From contig JBJXGX010000348.1 of assembly GCA_046160305.1 (NCBI GenBank), forward strand, positions 28,433-92,432: a stretch of 64,000 nucleotides of DNA. Reading direction: 5' to 3'. A program made the position numbers and the translations under genes. Shown here one piece after another: positions 53,761 through 63,384 of this stretch. The stretch is from SHXR01 sp046160305. Lineage in GTDB: Bacteria; Pseudomonadota; Gammaproteobacteria; Burkholderiales; SG8-39. The notes under the pieces were generated by a model, which was given only the letters and a program-made list of their open reading frames with translations, did not search any database and was not told where the DNA came from. Position 1 is the stretch's first letter. Every line of letters begins with the position of its first letter.

Positions 53761-54834
53761 TTACTTGTCCCAGTCGCGCAGCGGCTTGCCGCCCGCCTTG
53801 CGGATCTCGTCCATGTACGCCTTCAACACGGCGGTAGCGGGCAGCCCTTTTGCATCGTTCGTCCGTGCCCAATCGCCTGCAATGTCCGGAAGCGATTTCG
53901 CCCAGCGCGCGCGGTCTTCTTCCGAGAATACCGCCACCTTGGTACCGGCTGCGATCATCGCCTTCTTCGACGACTCGATATTGGCGTTGGTCTGCTTGAT
54001 CAATTCTTCGGTGTAGGCAACACCGGCGTTCACGATGGCCGTCTGCACTTCTTTCGGCATCTTGCCGAATTTGTCGGCCGTCACCGCAATGCCACCGGAG
54101 AACATCGCACCGATATTCACCTCCGCCACATGGGTCGCGATCTCATACAGGCGAATGGGCAAGATCCCGGTGTAGAAGGAGATGGCGCCTTCCGTGACGC
54201 CGGTCTGCACGTTGGTGTAGTACGTAGGCAGGCCACCGTCGACGGCCACGGCGCCGGTGCCGCGGAGCCATTGGGCGGCGGGTCCGGGGGCATTGTAGCG
54301 ACGCCCCTTCAGGTCATCGAATTTCGCAACGGGCGTCTTGGTCCAGACGTGGTAGGTCTCGATGCTGATCGGCGCGAGGTACTTGATGTTGTTGGCAGAC
54401 CACTCTTTCTGCAGCGCCGGCAGCTCGCGCGCGAGCTTGTCGAGCGTGCGGGTCACGATCCCCATGTCGCCGCTTGAGAACGGCGTGTAGAACGTGACAT
54501 TCGACAGCGGCATGCTGTCGGCTTCGAATACCGAGCCTACGTAGCCGATATCGGCGATGTTGTCGCGAATTGCCTCCATCGTGTCCTGGAGCTTGAACAA
54601 GGTTCCTGCGTACGCCTCTTTCCAGGTGATCTTGTACTTCCCGCCTTCCTTCAACTGCCGGTCGATGTCGTTCTTGAAGAAACCGGCCATGAGGCTGATC
54701 GGCAGCCATGTGGTCGGGTGGCTGGAGGCAAGGGTCAGGTTGATGTTTTGCTGTGCAGCAGCGGGCACCGCGGCGGCCGTGAAAACCGCGGCCACTGCGA
54801 CGGAAAGAGCGGACTTCATTCGATGCAGCGTCAT
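53761..54834 (-). CDS. TRAP transporter periplasmic binding protein (DctP-type)
   Basis: A 357-residue solute receptor with a signal peptide (residues 1-27, ending A-A-A-Q) and the DctP fold. The Arg that usually binds the carboxylate lies in the G-R-R-Y-N-A-P-G segment near residue 180. It is the first gene of the TRAP operon. The ligand is unknown; the nearby ring-opening genes suggest an organic acid. Confidence 0.9.
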   Translation of the reverse strand: MTLHRMKSALSVAVAAVFTAAAVPAAAQQNINLTLASSHPTTWLPISLMAGFFKNDIDRQLKEGGKYKITWKEAYAGTLFKLQDTMEAIRDNIADIGYVGSVFEADSMPLSNVTFYTPFSSGDMGIVTRTLDKLARELPALQKEWSANNIKYLAPISIETYHVWTKTPVAKFDDLKGRRYNAPGPAAQWLRGTGAVAVDGGLPTYYTNVQTGVTEGAISFYTGILPIRLYEIATHVAEVNIGAMFSGGIAVTADKFGKMPKEVQTAIVNAGVAYTEELIKQTNANIESSKKAMIAAGTKVAVFSEEDRARWAKSLPDIAGDWARTNDAKGLPATAVLKAYMDEIRKAGGKPLRDWDK

Positions 54835-54992
54835 ACCTTTCTCCTGTAATGATTCGCCCCGTCCGCGGGACGGGGCTAGAACAAGTCATCGCGCCGTAAA
54901 GCGGCCCGAATCCGGCACACCCGGCAAGCGCCGCAGGATGATAGACGAAGCGCTGATCAGACGTGCGACGGGATGCGATTTTCGCAGACGCT

Positions 54993-56048
54993 TCAGAAGA
55001 AAGCGCGATCCACGAATAAGCCCAATCCGAGAGCCAACATGACGCCCGAGGCCGCGCCGATTGCGCGCGCGTGCCAGGTTGTCCGGGTCAGATAGAGAAG
55101 CACCGGCAAAGCAAGGGCTACGACGAACGCCTGACCGAACTCGACACCAAGGTTGAAAGCCAAAAGCGCCAGGACCAGGCCGTCCGTCGGCAAACCGAGT
55201 TCCTTGAGCACCGCTGAAAACCCAAAGCCGTGCACGAAACCGAAGACGATCGCAACGAGCCATCGCTTCGACGCGGCATGGCCCCGGAGGAAGATGTTTT
55301 CCGCGGCGACATACGCAATCGACAGCGCGATTGCTGATTCGACGATGCGGCTCGGAATAGCCACTACGTCCAGTGCGGCCGCGACCAGCGTAATGCTGTG
55401 GGCGACCGTAAATGCGGTGACGATCTTGATCAGGTCGATGAATCGCCCGCCGAGCAACAACAGGCAAAATAGAAATAGCAGGTGGTCCCAGCCCGCGATG
55501 ATGTGTTCGATTCCGAGGGTGAAGAAACCAAACGCCCCGAGCGTGGCGCCTCGCTTGAACGGTTCGATCGTTGCTTCGGGCGCATCGCGTCGAAAGACGA
55601 ACTGCCGGCTGCCCCCGGGCCATTGGATGTTGGCGAGCGTCACATAGTCGCTCCCCAGCAAATCGCCGAGATCATTTCGAATGCGCAGTATCTTGGGCGT
55701 GTCGCGACCACACTCGTACCGGAGCAGGATCGCGATGCTCCCGCGCTCATCGGCGGGCGGCGTCAAAACGCCCGGGTCGCTCTTGCACGACTGCCCATCT
55801 GCACCCACAGCAATCAATCTCTCGACGATGTTTGCCAATGGCCGAAAATTGGCGTCCGACGTAACGTTCGGCAGACCGGCGGTTTTTGCGGCCTCCAAGT
55901 GGATTGAGCTCAATGGCAGGGTGTAGGCGATCTGCACCGATGCGCCAGACACCGTTATCGTGGCGAACCCCTTGTCGCCCGGATGCGCAAGAAGCGACGC
56001 CGACGTTACGTTGAGCAAGACCAGCAATGCGAACAGTGCAACCCGCAT
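54993..56048 (-). CDS. HupE/UreJ-family membrane protein
   Basis: A 351-residue protein with a signal-like helix (residues 1-22), an exported domain (to about 170) and about six C-terminal membrane helices. The helices carry G-I-E-H-I-I-A-G-W-D-H-L-L-F near residue 180 and F-G-F-V-H-G-F-G-F, the HupE/UreJ_2 His motifs. Related proteins are thought to carry nickel or other metals, but these longer forms are not well defined. I chose the ATG at 56048 directly before the signal helix. Confidence 0.83.
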   Translation of the reverse strand: MRVALFALLVLLNVTSASLLAHPGDKGFATITVSGASVQIAYTLPLSSIHLEAAKTAGLPNVTSDANFRPLANIVERLIAVGADGQSCKSDPGVLTPPADERGSIAILLRYECGRDTPKILRIRNDLGDLLGSDYVTLANIQWPGGSRQFVFRRDAPEATIEPFKRGATLGAFGFFTLGIEHIIAGWDHLLFLFCLLLLGGRFIDLIKIVTAFTVAHSITLVAAALDVVAIPSRIVESAIALSIAYVAAENIFLRGHAASKRWLVAIVFGFVHGFGFSAVLKELGLPTDGLVLALLAFNLGVEFGQAFVVALALPVLLYLTRTTWHARAIGAASGVMLALGLGLFVDRAFF

Positions 56049-56106
56049 TGGGCTCTGGTTGCTTCCCGCCGAGTCGCACGCCACGGACGCCACGCGTCAC
56101 CGCCTC

Positions 56107-56745
56107 TCAGGACGCCTTCGAAAGCGACGAACCCTGATTGGTCGCACGCATCGATTTGATCATTGTGATCAGATTATCAATCTGGAAGTTTGCAATGGTG
56201 ACCACCGATGCGCTTCCAACCGCTAGTACATAGCGACTGACGGAATCCGGCGCGATGTCACCGACTGCCAGTTGGAGCAGCGGCTGCTGCTGATTCTTCG
56301 CATAAGCCAGTATCACCATCTGCGGCACGGCAAGTCCAAAAGACTGGACGCCCTTATCGGTTGGGAACTGTCGCTCGGTGCGCGCGCGCCCGAATCCTTG
56401 AAGCGCATGCTCGATCTGCCTTGAATGCTCAGGATCGGTTTGATGCGCATGCGAAGCCTCCGCCGCGCCATGCACGCCGTGATAGAACCAAAGTTGAGCG
56501 GGATCTCGTTCAAAGCGATGAATGGCGCCGTCATGGACCACTTCGATCGCGCTCAACTGTTCGATCGGCACCGGCAGCACCAGCCGCGCACGCTGCATTG
56601 AATTCGCAACGGCCTCATCATCACGCGCGACATTCCGATCAAATAATTCGATCCCGATGATCAGCGCGATCAGGCAGGCAAACATTGCCCATGCAATGAT
56701 TACCCGCTTGTTGGCGCGTCGCGCGTTCACCGTTGGCGCCACCAA
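56107..56745 (-). CDS. DUF4340-like membrane-anchored protein of the Gld-type ABC set
   Basis: A 212-residue protein with one N-terminal membrane helix (about 14-34) and an exported domain. The domain holds S-A-I-E-V-V-H-D-G-A-I-H-R-F-E-R, a pattern seen in DUF4340 proteins that accompany GldG-like genes. Its start overlaps the end of the GldG-like gene by 19 bases. The function is not known. Confidence 0.65.
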   Translation of the reverse strand: MVAPTVNARRANKRVIIAWAMFACLIALIIGIELFDRNVARDDEAVANSMQRARLVLPVPIEQLSAIEVVHDGAIHRFERDPAQLWFYHGVHGAAEASHAHQTDPEHSRQIEHALQGFGRARTERQFPTDKGVQSFGLAVPQMVILAYAKNQQQPLLQLAVGDIAPDSVSRYVLAVGSASVVTIANFQIDNLITMIKSMRATNQGSSLSKAS

Positions 56746-58376
56746 ACAGCGATGCCCACCAAAGCCATCAGTGCCGGAACAAGGATGATCGACAGGAAGA
56801 ATGTTCCCTTCATCTGACGATTGGTGAGATTCACGCGTGGGATATCGTAGGTGCGCGGTTCGATCCCGATCAGATTCTCGCGCGCGGCAAGATAGTTGAT
56901 CGTATTGAGAAACAGCTTGCCGTTCCCCATGATGTGGAAGAACGAGTTGGTCGCGAAATCGGAGTCGCCAACGACGGCAATCCGCGAAGGTTTGGACGGT
57001 GGGCGGGTAGCGTCCTTCGCGTTATCCGTTGAATCAGCAACCATCGGCTTGCCTTGCAGTCCGCGCAACACCATTTCAGCCGACGGGGTGGATTCGCCTC
57101 GACGGACTGCGATGGCCATGAGGGTAGCCGGGCCCGCCTTGTCTTTGGTCGGATCGAATTCAACCCGTTCGCGATGTGTTTGCCCGAAGCTCTTTTTCGA
57201 GGCATTGACGATAGGACGAACGGATGAATGCAGGACGCGCTCGCCGGTCGGGGACAGCGATCGGGCACCCGGGAAAAACGTGAGGGGCAGGTCGCGCGTC
57301 ACGTCGTGGCGATTGTAGTCAGTGACCGCGGGCGCGGAGACGTCCGTCCAGAAGTGGCTCGCCGGATCGATGACGATCGTATCGTCGAGTACGATTCCGT
57401 ATTCTCGAATGGTGGACTCCAGACCCGTCTCGATGAACGGATCGAGCATGAAGAACCCATTGCCGCCCTCTGCGAGATAGCCTTGAATGGCTTTGACCTC
57501 CTCGGGCAATAGCGATGTCTTCGGCCCGGCTACGACCAAAACGATGCAACGTGAAAAATCGCCCTGGCCACCAACCGGCGACATCTTCTCGACGGTGTAA
57601 TTCATACTCTCCAGACTCTGTCGTGCCTTGGCCATGCCATGACGTTCATGGAGCACGAATTTTGCACCGAGCCCATGGCTGTGCCCGCCCGAGCCTCCTT
57701 CAAGATGATCATGGGACTCCAGGCTGAATGGATCGGGCTCGCCATGGCCGTCAAGAAAACACACGATCCGCTGAACGCCCTGCGATACACGGAGGATCCC
57801 ATTGGCGATATCGGTCTCCGCGGGTCCGTTGATGCGAAGTGTTCTTCCTTCGCTCTCCAGAATCGCGGTACCGGCGAATTCCACCCCACGCAGCCTCGCG
57901 TGGGCGGGATTCAGCATGGGGTCGGAGAATTCGAGCGTTACCTTGCCATCCGATTTTGAAGCAATGAATTGATACAACTCAACGGCTTCCCGCATCATCG
58001 GATCATGGAAGAAGGTGATCCTTACCGGCTTCTCGAGCCGCTTCAGCATATGAATCGTTTGTTCGGACAGCGAGAAATGTCCTCCTGCCGTCATGTCGAA
58101 GCGAATCGGAAATCGTATCGAGAGATATGCGAGCGCCACCAGTACGCAGACCGCCCCCACAGTGAACAACACGATTTCACCGCGCCGCCCGCGGAACAAG
58201 CCGGCAATCTCGGCGCGCAGCGGGATTGCGCCTCCGATGGCGAGCACAACGCCGATGACGGACAAGAGGGCCACGACAACCGCGCCTTCGAGATAGATAA
58301 AGTGAACGGCGGCGGCGGCGCCAAGAAGCGCGATCCCCGCAAGCGACGTCAATCCGTGGCGCAAGTTTCGATCCAC
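56727..58376 (-). CDS. GldG-like ABC-associated protein
   Basis: A 549-residue protein with membrane helices near both ends and a large exported GldG/ABC_transp_aux domain between (L-R-I-N-G-P-A-E-T-D-I-A-N-G-I, F-L-D-G-H-G-E-P-D, F-M-L-D-P-F near residue 305). It starts at a GTG one base after the permease stop. In gliding Bacteroidetes GldAFG support motility; in proteobacteria such sets are of unknown use. Confidence 0.8.
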   Translation of the reverse strand: MDRNLRHGLTSLAGIALLGAAAAVHFIYLEGAVVVALLSVIGVVLAIGGAIPLRAEIAGLFRGRRGEIVLFTVGAVCVLVALAYLSIRFPIRFDMTAGGHFSLSEQTIHMLKRLEKPVRITFFHDPMMREAVELYQFIASKSDGKVTLEFSDPMLNPAHARLRGVEFAGTAILESEGRTLRINGPAETDIANGILRVSQGVQRIVCFLDGHGEPDPFSLESHDHLEGGSGGHSHGLGAKFVLHERHGMAKARQSLESMNYTVEKMSPVGGQGDFSRCIVLVVAGPKTSLLPEEVKAIQGYLAEGGNGFFMLDPFIETGLESTIREYGIVLDDTIVIDPASHFWTDVSAPAVTDYNRHDVTRDLPLTFFPGARSLSPTGERVLHSSVRPIVNASKKSFGQTHRERVEFDPTKDKAGPATLMAIAVRRGESTPSAEMVLRGLQGKPMVADSTDNAKDATRPPSKPSRIAVVGDSDFATNSFFHIMGNGKLFLNTINYLAARENLIGIEPRTYDIPRVNLTNRQMKGTFFLSIILVPALMALVGIAVWWRQR

Positions 58377-58377
58377 G

Positions 58378-59085
58378 CTAGCGCCGCCATTGCAAGAAGC
58401 TGGTGTTAAAGGTGAGAGCGATCGCACAGACGATCAAATAGAAAGCGACCGCCTCCGTTCGCACGAGACCGCGAATGAAATCGCCGAAATGTTGCGCAAA
58501 CGAGAGGTGGAGGAACAACCCGCGCAGCGCAGGCGACGATTGAAATGTCTGCAAGTGGCCAACCCACCAGAATGCAAGCAATACGGGCGCCGTGATCAGC
58601 GCGGCAATGATTTGATTGTGCGTAAGCGACGAGAAGAACTGGCCGATGGCCAGACACGCCATGCCAAGAAGCAAGAAACCGATGTAACCGGCGACGATCG
58701 ATCCGGTTTCCGGATTCCCATAGAGATAGAGCGGGACGAGATTGATTGCCGTGGCGGCGGTCATGATGAGGAGCAAAGTCACCGCGCCCAGGTATTTGCC
58801 CAGCACGAGTTGCCACGGCCGAAGAGGGAGCGTCATCAGTAGCTCCATCGTTCGGCCGGAATACTCGCCCGAGAATAAACGCATGGTAATCACGGGCATC
58901 AAGGTGATCAGGAGCAGTCCCATATTGCGCAGCGTCTCGTCCAACGTCCCTTCGCCGGTGAGGAAGATGTTGTAGACGAAAAAATAACCGGTGCCGAGCA
59001 GGAACACCGCGACCACGAAATAGGCGATCGGCGAGCGGAAGTAGGTAATCAGCTCTTTCCAGTAGATTGACAGCACGCCGTTCAA
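58378..59085 (-). CDS. ABC-2 type permease (GldF-like)
   Basis: A 235-residue membrane protein with six predicted helices. The N-terminus K-E-L-x-x-Y-F-R-S-P-I-A-Y and the T-M-E-L-L-M-T-L-P-L-R-P-W coupling segment near residue 76 are typical of ABC-2 exporters. It overlaps the ATPase by ATGA (59082-59085). Confidence 0.88.
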   Translation of the reverse strand: MNGVLSIYWKELITYFRSPIAYFVVAVFLLGTGYFFVYNIFLTGEGTLDETLRNMGLLLITLMPVITMRLFSGEYSGRTMELLMTLPLRPWQLVLGKYLGAVTLLLIMTAATAINLVPLYLYGNPETGSIVAGYIGFLLLGMACLAIGQFFSSLTHNQIIAALITAPVLLAFWWVGHLQTFQSSPALRGLFLHLSFAQHFGDFIRGLVRTEAVAFYLIVCAIALTFNTSFLQWRR

Positions 59086-60056
59086 GCGGGCTCCTTAACC
59101 GGCGGCTTGTTGCCGACATACCGGAGAAAAATATTCTCCAAGGTCGGCTGACGGCGATCGAGTCGATGAAGATCCCAGCGCCCCGCCACGACGCGTGCGA
59201 TCCGCGCCTCGACCCCGTCGCCCGCATCGACATGGCACTCGACGTGCAGCACCGATTCCCGGCCGGCCATCGCGCGCACCGAAACACGGTTGACGCCTTG
59301 CACCGATAGCAATTCGTTTCTGATTGCCTCTTCAGGGGCCGTGACCTCGATCTCCACGTTATCGGTTTCCTCGGAAGCCTGTTGCAACCGGCGCGGCGAG
59401 TCGATCGCAAGCAGACGACCATCGTTGATGATCGCCACGCGTTGGCAGATCAAGGTCACCTCGGCAAGAATGTGCGTGCTCAGCAGGACCGCGCGCAGCT
59501 TGCCGGCGGCCCGGATCACCTCGCGCGTGTCCTGGATCTGTGCCGGATCGAGCCCGGCTGTCGGCTCGTCGAGAAGAAGCACCTCCGGGTCACCGAGCAG
59601 CGCCTGCGCCAATCCCACCCGCTGGCGATAGCCCTTCGAGAGCTTGAAGATCTCTCGTCCGACCACGGCTTGGAGCCCACAGGCATCGATGACACGATCC
59701 ACTTCCGCCGATATTCCCGCGCGCGCCACGCCCTTCACCCTCGCTACGAAGCGGAGGTAGGTCGAAACATCCAATACATCGTAGAGCGGCGGATGCTCCG
59801 GGAGATAACCGATCTTTCGGGCGGCGTCCTCGTTCTGCGTGGCCATATCGAAACCGGCGACGGTGACGCGCCCCGACGTCGCCGTGATGAAGCCTGCGAT
59901 CATCCGCATCGTCGTCGTCTTGCCCGCGCCATTGGGCCCGAGAAACCCTACGATTTCGCCCTTGCCGACCGCGAACGAAATGTCGTGAATGATCCGTTTC
60001 GATCCGTAGCGCTTCGAGACGGATTCAAGAACGATCGCCGGAGGCAGAGAAATCAC
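59082..60056 (-). CDS. ABC transporter ATPase (GldA-like)
   Basis: A 324-residue ATPase. It has Walker A G-P-N-G-A-G-K-T-T near residue 38, the signature L-S-K-G-Y-R-Q-R-V near 135, Walker B V-L-L-L-D-E-P-T near 155 and a switch His near 190. The C-terminal 90 residues match the regulatory part common in GldA-like proteins. It is the first gene of a set of four or five running to the HupE-like gene. Confidence 0.92.
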   Translation of the reverse strand: MISLPPAIVLESVSKRYGSKRIIHDISFAVGKGEIVGFLGPNGAGKTTTMRMIAGFITATSGRVTVAGFDMATQNEDAARKIGYLPEHPPLYDVLDVSTYLRFVARVKGVARAGISAEVDRVIDACGLQAVVGREIFKLSKGYRQRVGLAQALLGDPEVLLLDEPTAGLDPAQIQDTREVIRAAGKLRAVLLSTHILAEVTLICQRVAIINDGRLLAIDSPRRLQQASEETDNVEIEVTAPEEAIRNELLSVQGVNRVSVRAMAGRESVLHVECHVDAGDGVEARIARVVAGRWDLHRLDRRQPTLENIFLRYVGNKPPVKEPA

Positions 60057-60078
60057 GATTTTGCCGCCATCAAAGCAA

Positions 60079-60102
60079 GAAGCCCCCGTTCAAGGGGGCT
60101 TC
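60079..60102 (-). terminator. intrinsic terminator after the lactonase gene
   Basis: GAAGCCCCC (60079-60087) pairs with GGGGGCTTC (60094-60102) around a six-base loop. On the minus strand it is followed by TTGCTTTG, a weak T-rich run, and it lies 22 bases beyond the end of the lactonase gene. Confidence 0.65.
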
Positions 60103-60123
60103 CTGGCACGAGTGCTAGCCCCG

Positions 60124-60999
60124 CTATTTGTACCAGCGACCGCCCTTGCTCTTGTACTGGTTCTCGTCGTGCGCCATGAACAGCTCGGCGCCTTCGAGAT
60201 CACGCATCATCTTCAAACGGTTGACCGAGTTGCTGTAGTCCGTGACACTGGTGTTCAAACCAGCCGCGTAGCCGTCGAGGTTTTCCTGCATCCAGATCGC
60301 GTCCTGCGACATGATGATCGTGCCGCCGGTCGCGAGCTTGACCTTCATGGACTGATGACCGAGCGTGTGACCCGGCGTGCTGAGAATCTTCACGGAACCA
60401 TCACCGAAGAGGTCGTAATCGCCTTCAAGCTCGAGATAACTGAACTCACGCGTCTTCTCGAGATCAGCCATCACAAACGTTCCTGGGCTCGAGCGCCCTT
60501 GGAACTGTTCAGGCCACCAACCTTGATAGAGCTCCTTCTTCTGCAGGACGTGGATCGCCTTCGGGAACATGGCAATGTTGCCGACGTGATCGAGGTGGGT
60601 ATGCGAGGTGACGACGACCTTGACCTTATCCGCCGCGAACCCGATCTTCTTAAGCTGCTCGTCGATGATATCGCCGCGCTTCTGGCTTGGTTTCAGGAAG
60701 TCGCACTCCCCTGCCCGCCAGTAGCTCTTGCACTTGCCATCCGCGACCGCGACGTTGCTACCCGTGTCGAAGACCACCAGACCTTTTGGATGGTCGATGA
60801 CGAACATACTCACCGGAATGGTGACGTCACGCTGTTTTTCTTTCGGCACACTCGGGATGAGGCCGGTAATCGGAAACGGCCCGAACATACCGCTCGTGGT
60901 CCAGTAGACGCCCTTGACTTGCGCGCTGACGGCCGCAGGTACTACGATGCAAGACAACCCGATTGCTGCTGAAGCGAGCAATCTGAGACTGGTTTTCAT
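60124..60999 (-). CDS. exported MBL-fold lactonase (N-acyl homoserine lactonase family)
   Basis: A 291-residue metallo-beta-lactamase-fold hydrolase with a signal peptide (residues 1-26, ending V-S-A-Q). The dinuclear metal motif is H133-T-H135-L-D137-H138, with D-T-G near residue 78 and P-G-H-T-L-G-H near 208. Members open acyl-homoserine lactones and other lactones. The signal peptide places it in the periplasm, unlike cytosolic AiiA. There is no luxI/luxR pair in the window. Confidence 0.87.
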   Translation of the reverse strand: MKTSLRLLASAAIGLSCIVVPAAVSAQVKGVYWTTSGMFGPFPITGLIPSVPKEKQRDVTIPVSMFVIDHPKGLVVFDTGSNVAVADGKCKSYWRAGECDFLKPSQKRGDIIDEQLKKIGFAADKVKVVVTSHTHLDHVGNIAMFPKAIHVLQKKELYQGWWPEQFQGRSSPGTFVMADLEKTREFSYLELEGDYDLFGDGSVKILSTPGHTLGHQSMKVKLATGGTIIMSQDAIWMQENLDGYAAGLNTSVTDYSNSVNRLKMMRDLEGAELFMAHDENQYKSKGGRWYK

Positions 61000-61093
61000 G
61001 TGTCCCCCTTTCTAGTTGTGTGACGCCCGGAGCCGCAACCGTATCACAGGGTCCAAAAGAATTGCAATCGAATTGCGAAATGGCGTTTTCCTG

Positions 61094-61835
61094 GTGTCGA
61101 CTCGACTAACCAGCCTCACTGCCATTGTCACCGGTGCTGCCCGTGGCATTGGCCTCGGTATCGCACAACGCCTCGCCGCCGACGGCGCGCGCGTGGTGAT
61201 CTGGGATCTTGACCTGCGCCCGTTCGATTCCGCGCGCGCCGGTTTCGTACCGGTGCTCTCGCAACAGGTCGACGTCACCCATCGCATCGGTGTCGAACAA
61301 GCGTTCGCGACTGCGTGCACGGCGCTTGGCAAGGTCGACATTCTCGTCAACAACGCCGGGATCAATGGCCCGGTTGCACCGGTTTGGGAATACCCGCCCG
61401 AAGCCTGGGACAAGGTGATCGCGGCTGATCTGACCAGTGTGTTCTACTGTTGTCGTGCCACTGTGCCGCATATTGCGCGAGCATGGATCCGGACGCATCA
61501 TCAACATCGCCTCGATCGCCGGCAAGGAAGGCATGCCCGGCATTGCGGCGTACTCGGCGGCGAAAGCGGGGGTGATCGGATTCACCAAAGCCTTGGCGCG
61601 CGAGCTGGCCGATAGCGGCGTGCTGGTGAACTGCGTGGCGCCGGTGATCACTGAGACTGAGTTATTCAAAGAGATGACCCCCGAGCACATCGCCTCCGCC
61701 AAGGCACGCATTCCGATGGGGCGCTTCCTCACGATTCCGGAAATTGCCGCGCTGGTGGCCTGGATCGCCAGCCCCGAATGCACCTTCACCACCGGGTTCA
61801 CATTCGACATCTCGGGCGGTCGCGCCACTTGCTAG
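61094..61835 (+). pseudogene. SDR oxidoreductase gene with a one-base frameshift
   Basis: From GTG 61094 the sequence is a normal short-chain dehydrogenase (V-T-G-A-A-R-G-I-G, N-N-A-G near residue 78). Near 61473 an extra T turns the expected P-H-M-R-E-H-G-S-G-R into P-H-I-A-R-A-W. The second frame then continues cleanly with G-S-G-R-I-I-N-I-A-S, the catalytic Y-S-A-A-K and the G-G-R-A-T-C end. Everything else is intact. Either this is a young pseudogene or a sequencing error. Confidence 0.8.
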
Positions 61836-61865
61836 ACGAATACAACGAATAGAAGGCCATTCACT

Positions 61866-62684
61866 ATGCCGGCTTGGTCGCTGTGCCCATTGGCGGTATT
61901 GGACGTGGATCCGCCGCATCTCATTGCGCTTGCCGCGAAGGCGGGCTATGCGGCGGTGGGCATTCGCATGGTCCCCGCGTCACCGGGCGGGATCGAGTAT
62001 CCGCTTCGCGCAGGCTCGGCGGAAATTCGGGAAACGCTCCACCGCATGAACGATTTGGGTGTTCGGGTCTTTGATCTGGAGTTTCTCTCCCTTTCGCCGG
62101 AATTCGACGCCAGACAATTTCGTTGGCTCGCTGAAGCCGGCGCGGCGCTTGGCGCCAGGCGCATCAACTGCTCCGGTGATGACCCCGATCCACTTCGCGC
62201 GGCCGACCACTTTGCCGCGCTATGTGATCTCGCCGCGGAATATCGTCTGGGGGTGGATATCGAATTCATGCGCTGGCGTCATACCAGTACGCTTGATCAT
62301 GCGGTCGAGTTGGTGCGACGGGCCGGCAAGGCGAACGGCGGCATCCTGCTCGACGCGTTGCATCTGATTCGCGCGGGCGGATCGCCCACGGAACTCGCGA
62401 AAGTGCCGCGCGAATTCCTGGTGAGCGCGCAGCTCTGCGATGCGCCCGCTGCCTCCCCGCCTGACAGCCGCCTCGTTGCCGAATCGCGCACGAATCGGCT
62501 GGTCCCAGGGGAAGGCGAACTACCGCTTCGCCAGATCGTCGAGGCCTTGCCGAATGACATTGCCCTTGCGCTCGAAGTCCCGATGTCGGCCTATGCACCG
62601 GACGCGCCCCCGATTGATCGGGCAACGCGCGCCATCGTCGCCGCTGAAAAGCTTCTTGCGTCATGGCGCGCGGTTGGAAACTGA
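61866..62684 (+). CDS. sugar phosphate isomerase/epimerase-like TIM-barrel protein
   Basis: A 272-residue protein of the AP endonuclease 2/xylose isomerase-like fold (COG1082). It has D-L-E-F near residue 70, G-A-R-R-I-N-C-S-G near 95, D-I-E-F-M-R-W near 131 and L-L-D-A-L-H near 160, the usual metal-ligand positions. It lies 30 bases after the SDR on the same strand. The substrate is not known. Confidence 0.82.
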   Translation: MPAWSLCPLAVLDVDPPHLIALAAKAGYAAVGIRMVPASPGGIEYPLRAGSAEIRETLHRMNDLGVRVFDLEFLSLSPEFDARQFRWLAEAGAALGARRINCSGDDPDPLRAADHFAALCDLAAEYRLGVDIEFMRWRHTSTLDHAVELVRRAGKANGGILLDALHLIRAGGSPTELAKVPREFLVSAQLCDAPAASPPDSRLVAESRTNRLVPGEGELPLRQIVEALPNDIALALEVPMSAYAPDAPPIDRATRAIVAAEKLLASWRAVGN

Positions 62685-62758
62685 ACGAACCGGACTGACG
62701 AACTGAAGGGCCACATGCGGCGCCCACTCGCGGCGGTTGATCTGCCGGCCGGGCTGAT

Positions 62759-63145
62759 CTAGACCTGCATCACCCAGGCGCCGTATTTGGTGATCACGCG
62801 GTCGTGCGTGAGCAGTTGCGCCGATTCCGAGCGCGCTTGGGCCACGAGCATGCGATCGAACGGATCGGCATGGTGCGGCGGTAGTGCACCCACCAGCGCC
62901 GCATGCATGACCGAGACCGGGATCAGCTCGTAACCCGCTTCGCGGAAAAAGCCGATCGCATCCGTCCCGGAGAGCGGCATGTCTGTGCGCCTGAGCGCGT
63001 GCTTGATCGAGATCTCCCACACGGTCGCGGCGCTCACGAGGATCGCATTGTCCGGGTCGACGATCAGACTGCGCGCCCGGGTGGAGAGCTGCGCGTCGTC
63101 GCGAATCGCCCAGAGCGCGATGTGCGTGTCAAGGAGCAATCTCAT
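62759..63145 (-). CDS. VapC-type PIN-domain toxin
   Basis: A 128-residue PIN nuclease. Acidic active-site residues are D6 in L-L-D-T-H, the Glu in V-W-E-I-S-I-K near residue 44 and the late D-P-F-D-R and T-H-D segments. The form L-L-L-D-T-H-I-A-L-W is typical of the subfamily paired with Phd-type antitoxins. It overlaps the antitoxin by ATGA (63142-63145). Confidence 0.92.
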   Translation of the reverse strand: MRLLLDTHIALWAIRDDAQLSTRARSLIVDPDNAILVSAATVWEISIKHALRRTDMPLSGTDAIGFFREAGYELIPVSVMHAALVGALPPHHADPFDRMLVAQARSESAQLLTHDRVITKYGAWVMQV

Positions 63146-63384
63146 TTCTTGCCCAGCATCAGCTTCGCGACCTCGGCATCCAGCGCACGGTTCACGCGAA
63201 TCGGCCCCACCCGCCCTTTCGCTACGCCAATCCGCCTGCCGTTGGCCTTCGATACGAGCGGGACAAGCCGCGCGGCGGGCTTGCCGTTTCGCGCGATGAT
63301 GATCTCGGTTTCTTCCCCCGATTCGATCGCTTCGATCAGCCGCGAGAGCGAGGACTTCGCTTCCAGCATGTTGACGGTACCCAA
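63142..63384 (-). CDS. Phd/YefM-type antitoxin
   Basis: An 80-residue antitoxin with M-L-E-A-K-S-S-L-S-R-L-I near the start and I-I-I-A-R-N-G-K-P-A-A-R-L-V-P-L near residue 28, the common Phd pattern. The C-terminal part should wrap the PIN toxin. It lies some 340 bases beyond the tRNA-Cys gene on the same strand. Confidence 0.9.
   Translation of the reverse strand: MGTVNMLEAKSSLSRLIEAIESGEETEIIIARNGKPAARLVPLVSKANGRRIGVAKGRVGPIRVNRALDAEVAKLMLGKK

Noticed and set aside
61437..61500. Programmed ribosomal frameshift in the SDR
   Set aside because: No slippery heptamer or downstream structure is evident, and SDRs do not use such control; a base insertion explains it better.
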